Assembly (NCBI GenBank): GCA_021521415.1
Contig: JAIQDT010004220.1
Span: 1 to 64,000 of the forward strand
Origin: Bidens hawaiensis
Lineage: Eukaryota > Streptophyta > Magnoliopsida > Asterales > Asteraceae
Direction of reading: 5' to 3'
Length of the DNA: 64,000 nucleotides
The translations under genes were made by a program, and so were the position numbers. The notes under the pieces were generated by a model. The model was not told the DNA's origin. It ran no database searches and saw only the letters and a program-made list of their open reading frames with translations. Within the stretch, counting starts at the first letter, position 1, and the number at the start of each line of letters is the position of its first letter. This document shows positions 46,578-57,064 of the stretch, one piece after another.

Positions 46578-47828
46578 TTATCTCTTCATCTTTCTTCTCA
46601 ACTCATCATTCTCCTCCCTAACCTCCTCAACTTGTCTTTTCAATTCATCATTTTCTAACATCAACTCAGCATTTCTTTGGAACATATCAACATGTGGACT
46701 TGTAGGGTTTGATGTAGTAAATGGTTCAAAATCAGGTTGGTTGGTGGTAGGTGTTTGTGGTGTTGGTGATTGATGTGAGTATTGCTGTGTGGATGTTTCT
46801 GGTTGGTCTAGGGTAAAGGTTTGAGGTGGTGATTGATGTGGTGGGGCTGGTGGTGAGTGTGGTAATGTAGGGATAGGTTGTTCAATTTCTTCTCTTTGCT
46901 CCCCCTGTTCAGGTGCCATAATCTCCATCTCCAAACCATTTCCACCTTCATTGCCATCAACATCATCATCAGAATCTCCTTCATCACTGTCATCATCACC
47001 CCCTTCTTCCTCCTCTGAGCTCAGCTCAGGCACAGGCATTACAGCCAGATCATGGTTTAACAACCAAGGTAAAATTTCAAATGGAACACTTGCATCAAAT
47101 GTATTAGAGACACCTAGATTTTTTATTCTCTTGTACGCATCAGGATCTTGCAGTTTATGTGTGTCTCCAATTGTTGGTAAATCTTGTAATACACTATTGA
47201 ATATGATCTGCAGGAATCTTGGGTACTGTAAAAATCTCCTTCTTTCTGGTTTCTTTAGATTCCCCACTAACCACTCAAATATCATCTTGGAAAAATTAAA
47301 TGGCAGATCAAAGATTGTACCAACAGTGGCATTTGCTAGATCATGACTCATCAGAGTCCATGATCCCTTCCTCGGAGCAAATCCATGAATAATGTGGTGA
47401 ATCAGAAATCTGTACAGCATTGGAAATAAACCCTTCTGAAACTGTCCTTCATGGACATTTCCCTGATAAACCATCATTTCTTTAAAGATTTTCAACAAGT
47501 GTTTTGTGTTGAAGTTTATGTGGTTGTGATCATCATCATTCAGTCTTAAACACCTCCTGATCATTCTTTCTGTGATCTGAATCTCTTGTCTGGCCACGGT
47601 AGCTTCTATTCTTTTTCCATCAACATCTTCAACCAACTCTGCTGATCTCCAGAAATCCAAGGAGTGATTTCTGTAAATAATCGGGCTTTCAGTGAGTGCA
47701 AAATTGATGTTCGATCGCGCCATCCACGAAATCATTCGAGCAATTGGTGTATTTTCTTGTGTCACTTGTAGTAATGCGCACATATTGTGCTTCAGCTCAA
47801 AAACATACTTCGGCTCGTTGTCTGCCAT
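46578..47828 (-). pseudogene. SIRE-like large ORF, N-terminal fragment
   Basis: 416 codons starting MADNEPKYVFELKHNMCALL. Residues 1-260 look globular and resemble a family of predicted Asteraceae proteins encoded 3' of pol in SIRE-type elements (pattern HNM...LTESPIIY...FW..A...; NFSKMIFEWL; YPRFLQIIFN). Residues about 280-310 are Asp/Glu/Gly, 315-385 Pro/Gln/Thr-rich, and the last 40 a coiled coil (NAELMLENDELKRQVEEVRE). The start is preceded by TTTATGTATTACAG, a good 3' splice acceptor, which fits expression from a spliced RNA. A frameshift ends the frame at 46578. No gag, protease, integrase or RT exists anywhere in the element. Confidence 0.75.
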
Positions 47829-50118
47829 ATCTGTAATACATAAACAAACACATTCAAAGTGAAATTAGACATAAAGTTTAATACTTTAGACAATTTCAGT
47901 GTATAAAAATGAAGAAGAAAGAAAGAAATCTTCAAGAACCTGTTCTTCGACAAATTAATAACCTAAACACATAAACAGAGTGTTAGTACTCGAATACATA
48001 ATCAAGTCACATTACAATCTAATCGTGATCGGAAAACATAATATTTAATGCATACCGAGTCGGAATTAGAAGGCTGACAAAAATTAGAGTTTGGATTAAT
48101 GTTGAATTCGATAAGTCAGTTATGTTTCTTAGTGAGGAAGGATTTGCAGTGGAAGGAGAGAGAGATAGGGAAATAATGTTGAAAAATTTGCCTAAGTCCC
48201 TCTTTTATACTTATTTTGAAAGTGGGTTTTAAATGCTTTTTGTCCTCTTGTGAATTATTAGCTGTCACCCAGTAACATTATCCACTTGGTATAACAAAAA
48301 TATTTAATTTCATTTAAGATCATAAGACCTTACTCGAAAGCTTAATATATCCAAAGTCTACTCGGTCTACTTCCACTAACAAACCTTACTCGGTCAAACT
48401 TTACTCGGATTGATTTTCAATTTGGAATATACAAAGTTTGCCCGAATTCTTTTATTTTCAAACCATGCTCGATCAAGTAAATTAATTTAAAGTTAAGACA
48501 TAATGAAGAAAGCTTACCCGAAATACTTGATTTCTTGAGAAATTAATCACAGGGCAAATAATCAAATATAGTTATCAAATAAACATTCTCACTAAGAATC
48601 AATTAAGATCCTCACAAAGATTTCTCAAATTCAAATTAAAACTTATCTAGCATGAACCCTAAAAAGAATCATAATCAATTTTATCATACTAACTAACATA
48701 TTCAGGTAACACATTCATTCAAGTATGACTCTAAACAATTTCATCATACTAACTCACATATTCAATCAACGCATTCATTCAAGTATGCTTGTATACATAG
48801 TGTGCTCGAGCACTCTTTCAAATGTAAAGTGTGTTCGGACAACAATCTTATGTAAAGTATACCCGAATAACCTTCATATAGTACAAAGTGTGCCCGGAAA
48901 GAAATTCTAGCAGACAGTGTACTCGGAAAGTTAAAGTTTGAAATTACCAAATATATTGAAGGAACACAAGTGTACCCGAAATATAAAGTGTGCTCGGAAA
49001 ACAAAGTTTGCCCGAAAACACTTGTAATTTCAAAGAGATCATAAACACACATATCACAGAGCATGCTCGGAATGAAATTAAACACATAAACATTTAAGTG
49101 TGCTATAGTCTAAAATTTCATAGAGCTTGCTCGAAAATCCTAAGTTAGCACTAAGCTTGCTTGGATAAACACATTCAATCATCAGGTATGCCCTTGCTCG
49201 AGGGAACTTATCATATCAAACCATACCCGAAAAATGACAAACTTAAACAGTAACATCTAAGCGTGCCCGGAAAGACTAATAAGTCCCTCCTAACAACATA
49301 TTCACACAAAGCTTACTCGGTGTACTTACTTAAGTTCACAAAGTTTGCTTGAAAAACACAATCAGCATGTAACATGCATAGCTTACTCGAAACTAGCATA
49401 TAACATGCATAGCTTGCTCGAAACATGAATTTCTTGTTAAAAGATAGCTATTTCAACACATAATCATCTCAAGACTTCAAGCTTACTCGGGAAAGTGAGT
49501 GCAACAGTGTACTCTACCCGAAAAGTGTAAACACTTCAAAGTATGCTCGAAAATCATAAAGTTAGTCAGAAATGACTAAGCCTACTCGGAAGGTTTGAAA
49601 ATTATCAACGTTGCCCGAAACAACATATTCACACATAAACAAGTCAAAAATGACTAAGCTTACTCGGAAAGGTTGAAACTGTCAAACCTTACCCGAAACA
49701 ACATATTCACACATAGATAGGTTAACAGCAGGTATAAACTTAGCATGATTTTCATTTCTTTGGTGATATTATTAAAGTTCAATTTGAGCATAATGCAATA
49801 ATGGTCAACACTGTGCTATGATGCCTCATATCTCTTCTCAAAGCTTATTTGGCTTTCCCCAGATCACCCCAATTTGACTCCAACCTCCTGTATTTGGTCA
49901 AAAATAGTTTTTTTTGTATAACAGAACTTATTGTATTTTTTTTGTATTTTTAGATTCAAACATATATAGAGGTTGAACGTTGGACTTACAGTTAGCAACA
50001 TGCCTTTCATTCAAGATGAGACAGATTTTGCCCACATCTTTGTAGTTCTTGTTGTAACCCTCTTGTTTGATAAAATATTTAAAACACTTATCAACTTTTG
50101 GTTGATAAAATATTTAAA
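47829..50118 (-). repeat. Leader of the SIRE-like element with a dispersed TTYCGRGYA motif array
   Basis: A 2.3-kb non-coding leader between primer site and ORF. From about 48320 to 49700 some 30 degenerate copies of a short motif occur, plus-strand forms such as CTTACTCGGAA, GTGTGCCCGGAAAG, GTTTGCCCGAAAA and GCTTGCTCGAAAC, at irregular 20-70 base intervals, mostly in one orientation. The same motif is dense in the LTR U3 (50620-51270). Counts were made by eye. No gag-pol sequence is present. Confidence 0.7.
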
Positions 50119-50130
50119 GCTCTGATACCA
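50119..50130 (-). other. Primer binding site of the SIRE-like element
   Basis: Minus-strand TGGTATCAGAGC lies two bases inside the LTR end at 50133 and is complementary to initiator tRNA-Met, as usual for SIRE and other Copia elements. It shows that the element reads right to left. Confidence 0.9.
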
Positions 50131-50132
50131 CT

Positions 50133-51366
50133 TGTCGGTCCCCTCGATTTCAGCTGGATCTTAATTAATCATGTCATAACTCACACAGATTAACGTGTTG
50201 ACAAGAGAGTTAATGACGGGTTGCTGTATTTAGAAAGATATCCGTTTGTTAAAGGCGGAATCAATAACAAACATACGGTTGCAATGAGTATTCAAAGATC
50301 AAAGGCACACACAGGATTCACTCAAAAGATTTCCATTTATATAACGTTAATCATACAAAAGGAGTAATCGATTTAGGGTTTATAAGGAATCCTCGGACAG
50401 CTGTTACACACACAAAATATTCTCAATTAATGTGTCGTGTGTTATCCGTATTGTGTCTGTATTTTCGGTCTTTTTCCTTCTCTTTGGCGGCGTGCCCTAA
50501 TTATTCTATTTATAGGCCTGCCAACCTAGGACAGCTGTCATTCCTTCTAGAAACCCTATCCGATACTACATATTCAAATTACATATTCAAAAATAAAAAC
50601 TAAGTGTAAAACAAGTCTTCCGGGTAGGCTTTTCATTAAACTTCAGTCTCCGAGTACGCAGTGTACTCGGCCTTCCTTCAGACTTGGTAAACATAGGAGT
50701 GTACTCGGGATCAGTTTCCGGGTAGACTTTACTTAAAGAATATTTTACCAAGTAAAATATTCACCGAGTAGACTTCAATCTTCTTGGACTTATCAAACTT
50801 TGCTCGACAAATCCTTACGAGCAACCTTGTTCTTCTATGATCCTGTTCGGCTCATTGTCAGTTGAACAACTTATTGATAAGGCGTACTCGGAAGTACATA
50901 CCTTACTTGAGCAGAACCTTACTCGAAATAACTTAGAGATTTTCTATTAACTCATCAAGTATACTCGGACCATAATTATTAAAGAATACATTGCCCGGTC
51001 TTCCAATCACTTGGCTTCATGGACTTGGTTGACCAAACCTTACTCGGAAGAGTAAAATACTTGGTCTTGAAGAACAACCCTGCTTGACAAAGTGAACCTC
51101 ACTCGGATATGCTAAATCAATGATCCTTACTCGGAAATCACTAAAAAGCATACCTTGCTCGGATATCCACTTAAGAAGACTATTTGAAGTAAACCTTGCT
51201 CGGGAGGCAAAATCTCATACTCGGCTAAGTAAAAGCTTACTCGAAGGTCCAAGGTGTGCTCGGATTCAATACTTAGCAGTTTCTGAGGAGGTTGAGAAGA
51301 TTCCAATCTTTCATATTCTTCGTTTAGGTCAAATCTCCTCATTTGGGTCAAATTCTTGACCCCACA
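50133..51366 (-). mobile_element. SIRE-like element, complete 5' LTR (1.23 kb)
   Basis: In element orientation it starts TGTGGGGTCAAG at 51366 and ends CCGACA at 50133. ACACA duplications lie at 51367-51371 and 44058-44062, so both ends belong to one insertion despite the damaged 3' LTR. U3 (about 50520-51366) contains roughly 20 copies of the ACTCGG/CCGAGT motif. It matches 10539-11666. Confidence 0.9.
50506..50515 (-). promoter_or_regulatory. TATA box of the SIRE-like LTR promoter
   Basis: Minus-strand CTATAAATAG, a strong plant TATA box, is conserved at 10806-10815 in the other LTR copy. It lies between the motif-rich U3 (upstream) and the conserved R/U5, which also survives at 44063-44412. 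Confidence 0.8.
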
Positions 51367-53063
51367 ACACACATGTTTTCCTAATAGTTTTTATGTTATT
51401 TTGTGCTTAAACGTTAACGAATATTTTGTTATTCTTGCATTAAATTACATGTTTGTGTATGTGATAGGTCCCATGTTGAATAGAGCGAGAAAACGAGTCA
51501 AATGAAAAAAGAATAAGCTAGAACGGAGCTCGGATGAAGCCGGTACGTAAAAACGAAGATAAACGAGCTGAAAGTCGAAAAACGTCAGAAAATGTCATGT
51601 TCGAGCTACGTGACCAGGCCATACCATTCAAGAAGCATGTGGTAGATTCCAACATGTCCCAAGGCTGCCAAGAATGTTCAAGAATCAGCTACGACGTCTA
51701 TTTTGTCTTCTATTGGGCCTTGTGGGCTTGTTTTAACCTATTTTATATTAGGAAAGAGGTGTTTAAACACATATATAAAGGGTTTATACCCTATGAACGA
51801 TTTGAGAACATATTTTCCAGCCACCATACCTGCTCTAGAGGAGAAACCAAGGAGGACAAGCTTACGGTTACATCTTTTATCCTTCGGTTGTTGGTTTTGA
51901 CTATTTTAACGTTTGGGAGTTCGTTTTTGGTTTTTAAGCATTCAAACCTTTTGTAATCAGATTTATATGAACACGTTTATCATTTATATCTATTTCATCC
52001 ATTGTTCATTGATTATGATTGGCTAAACGTGTTAGTTCTACCTAGGTTAGATGAATATTGTTAGGTTTTAATGAGTAATATGGATTGTTGATTAGCATGA
52101 CTTGAATTGTTAATGAAAAGTTTGGTTTAACATTGAATTAGGTTGTGTTTAGTGGCTGTGAATTTATTAGTTATACTCATATACCTCTTTCTTTGATTAA
52201 TTGAATTGGTTTTGATTGATTTTAGCTTGTTTGAACTCTTTACTTTGTGTCTAGAGATTGTTTGCGGGGTGATCAACCGTAGGGTTTAAGTGAGTGTATT
52301 AATTGAATATAATCAACGGGTGAACACCTTCTTAGAGACCGAGAGGTGATAGGAAGTAAACTCGTCTCATAGCTTTTGCTTGTTAGAATTAGGATCGCGC
52401 GAGAGCGGGTTCGGTTCTTGTCGGGTTTGGGTTTTTGAGCGATTAGTTGGTCTAGTTTAAGTTAAACTAAATTATTCCTCTATCCTTGGTTGCGTAGTAT
52501 TCGTCTCCATTAGGGTAGTGTGTCGGTGAGTCCGAGAGGAGAGTCGGCATTAGAACACTTTAACATTTCGTTTCCCGGTTTGTTCTTAAAATCAACTAAG
52601 TGTAAGTTAGAGTTTGTTAGTGAGACTGAGAGGTGATCTAGCTTTCTTGAGTGAACCTTAGTTGTGTCATCCTTAGGAACCGGTGTCATGAGAATCCTTA
52701 ATCCATTAGCTTATTATACCTTCAATATGATTCTTACCTAGGTAGACGTTTTCTCCGATTGCAGTTAAGTTTCTAAGTTTCAAGTGTTTAGTTAAGTTAA
52801 GTTAAGTCTAGCTAATTAATTTAGCTAAAGTAAATTAGGTTAAGTAGTTAATTATTAAAAATTATTTAAATATTCTTAGGTGAGTCTTGGTTAGGGGTTA
52901 AGTATCATTAACGTTTTCAAGTGTCCTTGGGTTCGATACTTGGACTTCCATAGTGCTATACTATTAGTGATCGGTACACTTGCCGGTTTTGTGTGGTTTC
53001 TTTAGGAGTCTTGTTTTATAAATTTAAAGCTTAGTTGTGAGAGCATCAGTATACCCACATCAG

Positions 53064-53564
53064 TTAGGCGGCTTTTGTAGCGACATCACCTTCGAGAAGC
53101 TCCATCCTTTCATTGATTTCTAAGATCTTAAAACGAGTCGAGGACACAAGTTCCTTCAACTCTGTTGGGTTCAATTCAGCTACTAAGACTTTACCACTCA
53201 AGCAATCTGACAACATCTTGGCCTTCACCATCTCATCGTTCGCCATAACATGCTTGTTGAGCTGCTCTTTAACCTTGTTAATCCTTTCCTTAAGATAACT
53301 TTCCTGATTCAACATATACTTGTTCCTTTTTATTTCTGTTTTGATCCGGAACTGATCCAGAACATGTTGTAAAACATTTTTGTCATCGGGCCACAACTCG
53401 AGTCCAGGTTCATACGGACTATACAAGATAAGACATGCCAAGACGTCGCATAATATACAAAGCTCATGTAACTTATTCTTCAAAGAATCCTTTCTTTTCA
53501 TGAAGGAACTTTTTCTTGCCTTGTTGTTCTCTATGAAAGCAAGCTTCACTTTGGTCCTTGGCAT
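53064..53564 (-). CDS. Type I (M-gamma) MADS-box protein, AGL80-like
   Basis: 166 residues from the ATG at 53564 (MPRTKVKLAFI). An in-frame ATG ten codons upstream exists, but family members start at the basic MADS end, so the inner start is preferred. Residues 1-60 are a MADS domain with M-gamma hallmarks: RTKVKLAFI, RKSSFMKRK, ELCILCDVLACLILYSPYEP and WP. The rest is a Leu/Lys/Glu-rich coiled coil (about 80-160). M-gamma proteins bind CArG-like DNA as heterodimers with M-alpha/M-beta partners and act mainly in female gametophyte and endosperm. A single exon is normal for the group. The frame ends one base from an LTR end, inside its presumed target duplication, and is shorter than Arabidopsis AGL80. 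The native C-terminus may therefore be lost. Confidence 0.85.
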   Translation of the reverse strand: MPRTKVKLAFIENNKARKSSFMKRKDSLKNKLHELCILCDVLACLILYSPYEPGLELWPDDKNVLQHVLDQFRIKTEIKRNKYMLNQESYLKERINKVKEQLNKHVMANDEMVKAKMLSDCLSGKVLVAELNPTELKELVSSTRFKILEINERMELLEGDVATKAA

Positions 53565-54065
53565 GACAACAGTTATAGCAAAGAGGCAATGCAATTGTAG
53601 AAGTTTGTGGGCTGGCTTTCAATGATTTTGACATTGATTCTTATAAGCAAAAATTTCATTAATGCGGAATATTTTACATTTAATAACCTTGTATGGTAGT
53701 AATTAATTGCAGAGATTTCGTCAAAAGTGAATGATGGCTTGAATTAATTTTAAGATTACATAAAAAAAGATTAAAAGTATTAATTTTCAATGAAATCGTT
53801 TAATATATTAATGATGGATGAGAATAAAGTACTTTTTTACATAATGTTATCATTTATGATAATTTTTCTATATTTGTTTAGTTATTTGTTGTCACAAAAC
53901 TTGAACAAAATATCATCCTAGCATCCAGCATAGTTAATATAATATATTTGTTTGCATTAATGGGTAATATTTCAAGGCTATTAACTTATTTTTTAATAGT
54001 TTCTATTTTTTATTTATTTTTTACAAGATACTTGGTCTTGAAATCTTATTTGCGTTTGTGTGTGT
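53565..54065. other. Upstream region of the MADS gene, gene-free
   Basis: AT-rich 0.5-kb stretch between the MADS start and a MITE. No transposon end and no clear TATA box was chosen; short TATA-like strings occur at several places. Confidence 0.35.
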
Positions 54066-54071
54066 GAATAG

Positions 54072-54253
54072 GGTGGGATTATAATAAGAAGTGGAGTGTG
54101 TCTAAGAAGTGTAAGAAGTAATCTGGTGCACTAGATATGTTGATCTGGCGGTGGATATAGAAAGTGTGTTTATTGTGCAGTGTGTCTTATTAGATCTAAT
54201 GGTGAAAACACATTTCCTACGCTTCTTAGGAAAAATTTACTTCTTATTATAAG
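54072..54253. mobile_element. MITE with TTATAATAAGAAGT inverted ends
   Basis: TTATAATAAGAAGT near 54079 is the exact reverse complement of ACTTCTTATTATAA at 54239-54252, and CTAAGAAG/CTTCTTAG pieces extend the pairing. About 150 bases (GGAGTGTGTCTAAGAAGTGT onward) are shared with 58199-58350, showing a multi-copy family. The TA repeat follows at about 54278-54317. Confidence 0.7.
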
Positions 54254-54275
54254 CTTGCTCTCTCTCTTTAGATAT

Positions 54276-54319
<44 letters not shown>

Positions 54320-54344
54320 GTGAGTTAAAGTAAATGTTGATACA

Positions 54345-55803
54345 TTTTTGCCAAAAAGGGCTCAGACAAGGCGACCCACTATCGCCTTTCTTATTCTTAT
54401 TTATTATGGAAGCTTTTGCTTGCATGATTAATAAATCATGTCAGTTGGGGGATATGGAAGGGTTTTCTTTACCAGGTAATGGAGTTATTATCCCGCATAT
54501 GTTATATGCAGACGACTCTCTATTATTGGGGACTTGGTCTAGAAAGAATATTGTTAAGCTGTCCAGGTTGTTACGGGTTTTTAATATATGTTCGGGTATG
54601 AAGTTTAATGTGCAGAAATATTTTTTATTCGGCTTGGGCGTCTCGAATATGGAGGTCAGTAGCTTGGCAGAAACAATGGGGTGTAAAGTGGGCAGCTTCC
54701 CGTTTACTTATTTAGGGATCAAAGTCGGAGCGAACATGAACCGGATTGCTCATTGGGATCCGGTGATAGATACTATTCGCAACAGATTACTATCTTGTAA
54801 AGCTAAAGTTTTATCCATTGGAGGTCGTTTAACTTTGATTAAATCTGTGCTAGCGAGCCTTCCAGTGTATTACCTATCGCTTTTCAAAGCGCCGACTCAA
54901 GTTCTTGAAAACATTGAGAAACTTATGAGGAAATTCTTATGGATGGGCAGCAAAGAAGGGAAAGGGATACATTGGGTGTCTTGGAATGTTGTTACGAAAC
55001 CCAAACGGTTCGGGGGCTTGGGTATCTCTAAGTTATCGGAGGTGAATTCGGCTTTACTCGTAAAGTGGGCTTGGAGGTTCAATTCCGATTATCAAGGGCT
55101 GTGGAAAAAGTCGATTCTTAGTATTCATGGTGGAAGGAATAAATGGACGTTTTTACCAGTCAATAAAGCGTGCCCCGGGGTCTGTAAATCCATTGTGTCT
55201 CTTTTAGGGAACATTCGGTTTGATGGAAGACGAATTGATCAATTAATCTCTTGTAAACTTGGTGATGGGAGTCGCATCAGTTTCTGGAAGGACATCTGGG
55301 TTGGTACCACCCCGTTATGGATGCGCTGGCCTACTCTTTTCAAATCAGAGATGGATAAAATGCTCCTGTTTGTAACCGGATCAGAATGGAAGGTGGGAAC
55401 ATTAGGATTTTTGGTGATTGGATGAAGGGAGCTACGACTGTGACCGGGATTTCAGAAGCCCAAGACGCGTTATTTTTGCTGTCTGATGTTAACTTAAGTG
55501 GTAGTAGAGATCTTTGGATATGGGATGATAATCATAGCGATGAATTCTCTGTGGCTAATGTTAAAGCAGCGATGAAGAAAAATCTTAACGATCACCCGGT
55601 TCAAAGAATGTGGTGGGAAAATTGGATTCCGATAAAAGTCAACATTTTTTTTTGGAGGATTGAAAAGGAGAGAGTTCCTACATGTTCGGAATTGGTTAAA
55701 AGAGGCATCCCGTTATCATCTACTACATGCTCTTTATGCAGTTCCAAGGAAGAAACGGTCAGCCATGTTTTCGTCAATTGTAGGTTCTCCTCAAAGTGTG
55801 TTT
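54345..55803 (+). pseudogene. LINE-1 reverse transcriptase fragment
   Basis: The plus strand begins abruptly in the RT domain (GLRQGDPLSPFLF), followed by the catalytic YADDSLLL, PFTYLGIKVG and the connecting region (KSVLASLPVYYLSLF, KWAWRF). A frameshift near 55390-55425 changes frame, after which the zf-RVT region (WENWIPIKVNIFFWR, CSLCSSKEETVSHVFVNC) continues to about 55803. Endonuclease and ORF1 are absent. The missing 3' end of this LINE lies inverted at 55985-56240. The left border follows a (TA)n tract within about 30 bases. Confidence 0.87.
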
Positions 55804-55824
55804 GACTTCCAATAATACCCATGA

Positions 55825-56275
55825 ATCTTTATTTAATCTCCATAATCTTTTATGTATTTACAAAATTGTCATTATGCATTTTAGCCATTGATTAAATCAA
55901 CAAATGGTTGAGATTGGTTCTTAAAGTTCTCACAAACTTACTAGTTTCTAAATGATATTCATCCTATATATATATAACTTTTTTTTGAAAGTTAACTTCA
56001 TTAAAAAATGAGCAAGCCACAAAAAAGGGGCCGCTCACAACAACCAAATACAACATATACAAGGGGTATCTCACCCAACCATTCCAGTCAATCCTAGTAC
56101 AGTTCGATCTATATTTTATCCAAATAAACGATAGCGACTTAACTGTAGCCATAACCTCAACCACTTTAGGAACAGACTTATCAAAAACCGCCTTATTACG
56201 CTCCTTCCAAATCGCCCCGCAAGTAATCATAAAAATACATCGAACTATCTTCGATTATGGAGATTAAATAAAGAT
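55825..56275 (-). pseudogene. Inverted segment with LINE-1 3' end
   Basis: Minus strand 56230-56050 encodes ITCGAIWKERNKAVFD and FIWIKYRSN...DWNGWVRYPLYML, the C-terminal end of plant LINE-1 ORF2, then a 3' UTR and a short A run at about 55980. The block is bordered by a 24-bp inverted repeat: GAATCTTTATTTAATCTCCA plus TAAT at 55825-55848 and its complement near 56252-56275. Flipping the block makes the LINE collinear, so it looks like a local inversion. Confidence 0.65.
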
Positions 56276-56290
56276 TATATATATATATAT

Positions 56291-56630
56291 ACATATGATT
56301 GATTTCTTTTGAGAACCACTTTGAGTTTTAAGAACTCGAAAGAACTCAACGTAACAATTTTTTTTTTGGAATTTTTTTTACACATGTGTAATACGTAAGT
56401 GTAAGTGATGCACAAAAAATTACGGTATTTTTTTACACACCGAATCGACTTTTTACACATGTGTAACTAGCGCTTAAACTTGTGTAATTTTAAAAAATAC
56501 TTATTCTCTTTCCTATTTTTTAATTAAATTTAATCTCAGCCACGTATTTCATATCATTTAATTAAATGTGTGGTTCAAAATTGAGTTTTTAAATTTCTTA
56601 AAACTTATCATGGTTCTCAAAATAACCATT

Positions 56631-56634
<4 letters not shown>
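56291..56634. mobile_element. MITE 1 of TA-bounded cluster
   Basis: TTTTGAGAACCACTTTGAGT near 56307 pairs with the complement of TTAAAACTTATCATGGTTCT near 56598, giving imperfect inverted ends of about 40 bases. It is bounded by TA repeats on both sides. No coding region. Confidence 0.6.
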
Positions 56635-56663
<29 letters not shown>

Positions 56664-56667
<4 letters not shown>

Positions 56668-57054
56668 CTTGGTATCATTTAATAACTCTAAAAAGATTAT
56701 GAACTCTTAGGAACCCTTAACAACCAAACAGTTTTTTAATTTTTTTTATATATTAACATTATTTAATAGTAGTTTTATCATATTTTATATAAAAAATTTT
56801 GATTACATATATTAATCACAAGTTTACATATATGTAAAATTTATGTACTAACAAATTTACATAGGTGTAAAACAAAACATAGATATGTATAAAAACTAAT
56901 TTTCAAAACTGTAATCGTAGATATAGATATACATAATGATAAAACTACTCTCAAAGAACATTAACATACAAAAAAAATTATAAAAAACGTTAGTTTTCAA
57001 TGGTTCCTTCAAGTTCTTAAATAATTTAACATTTCTGTAATGATACTCATCCTA
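56664..57054. mobile_element. MITE 2 of TA-bounded cluster
   Basis: ATAGGCTTGGTATCATT at the left and AATGATACTCATCCTAT at the right are imperfect inverted ends. The same right-end type (GATATTCATCCTATATA) appears at 55951-55967 inside the inverted LINE block, so the family has at least two members here. TA dinucleotides flank it. Confidence 0.65.
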
Positions 57055-57064
57055 TATATATATA

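Larger units (their letters stand above)
44044..53062 (+). mobile_element. Athila/Tat-like 3' LTR (about 1.7 kb) split by the SIRE-like element
   Basis: The LTR starts TGATGTGG at 44044 and ends CCACATCA at 53062, exact 8-bp inverted termini. It is interrupted after 18 bases by the SIRE-like insertion 44063-51366 and resumes after ACACA at 51367. The remaining 1.7 kb carries a TATA box (ACATATATAAAGG, about 51769-51781) in plus orientation and no genes. The bases after it, GTTAG, should be its target duplication and contain the stop codon of the MADS ORF. Confidence 0.75.

Noticed and set aside
45902..46621. Ser-rich plus-strand frames
   Set aside because: Antisense shadows of the Glu/Asp-rich SIRE-like ORF.
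47829..50118. Degenerate gag-pol hidden in the SIRE-like leader
   Set aside because: No RT, integrase, protease or zinc-knuckle motif could be found in any frame on reading; only the short motif array is seen.
51534..51956. 140-residue plus-strand frame as a gene
   Set aside because: Lies within the Athila/Tat-like LTR, spans its TATA box and R region, and has no recognisable domain.
55825..56275. Twin-priming as origin of the inverted LINE segment
   Set aside because: In twin priming the 5' part is inverted upstream of a correctly oriented 3' end; here the poly(A)-bearing 3' end faces the RT part, and a short inverted duplication marks both borders.
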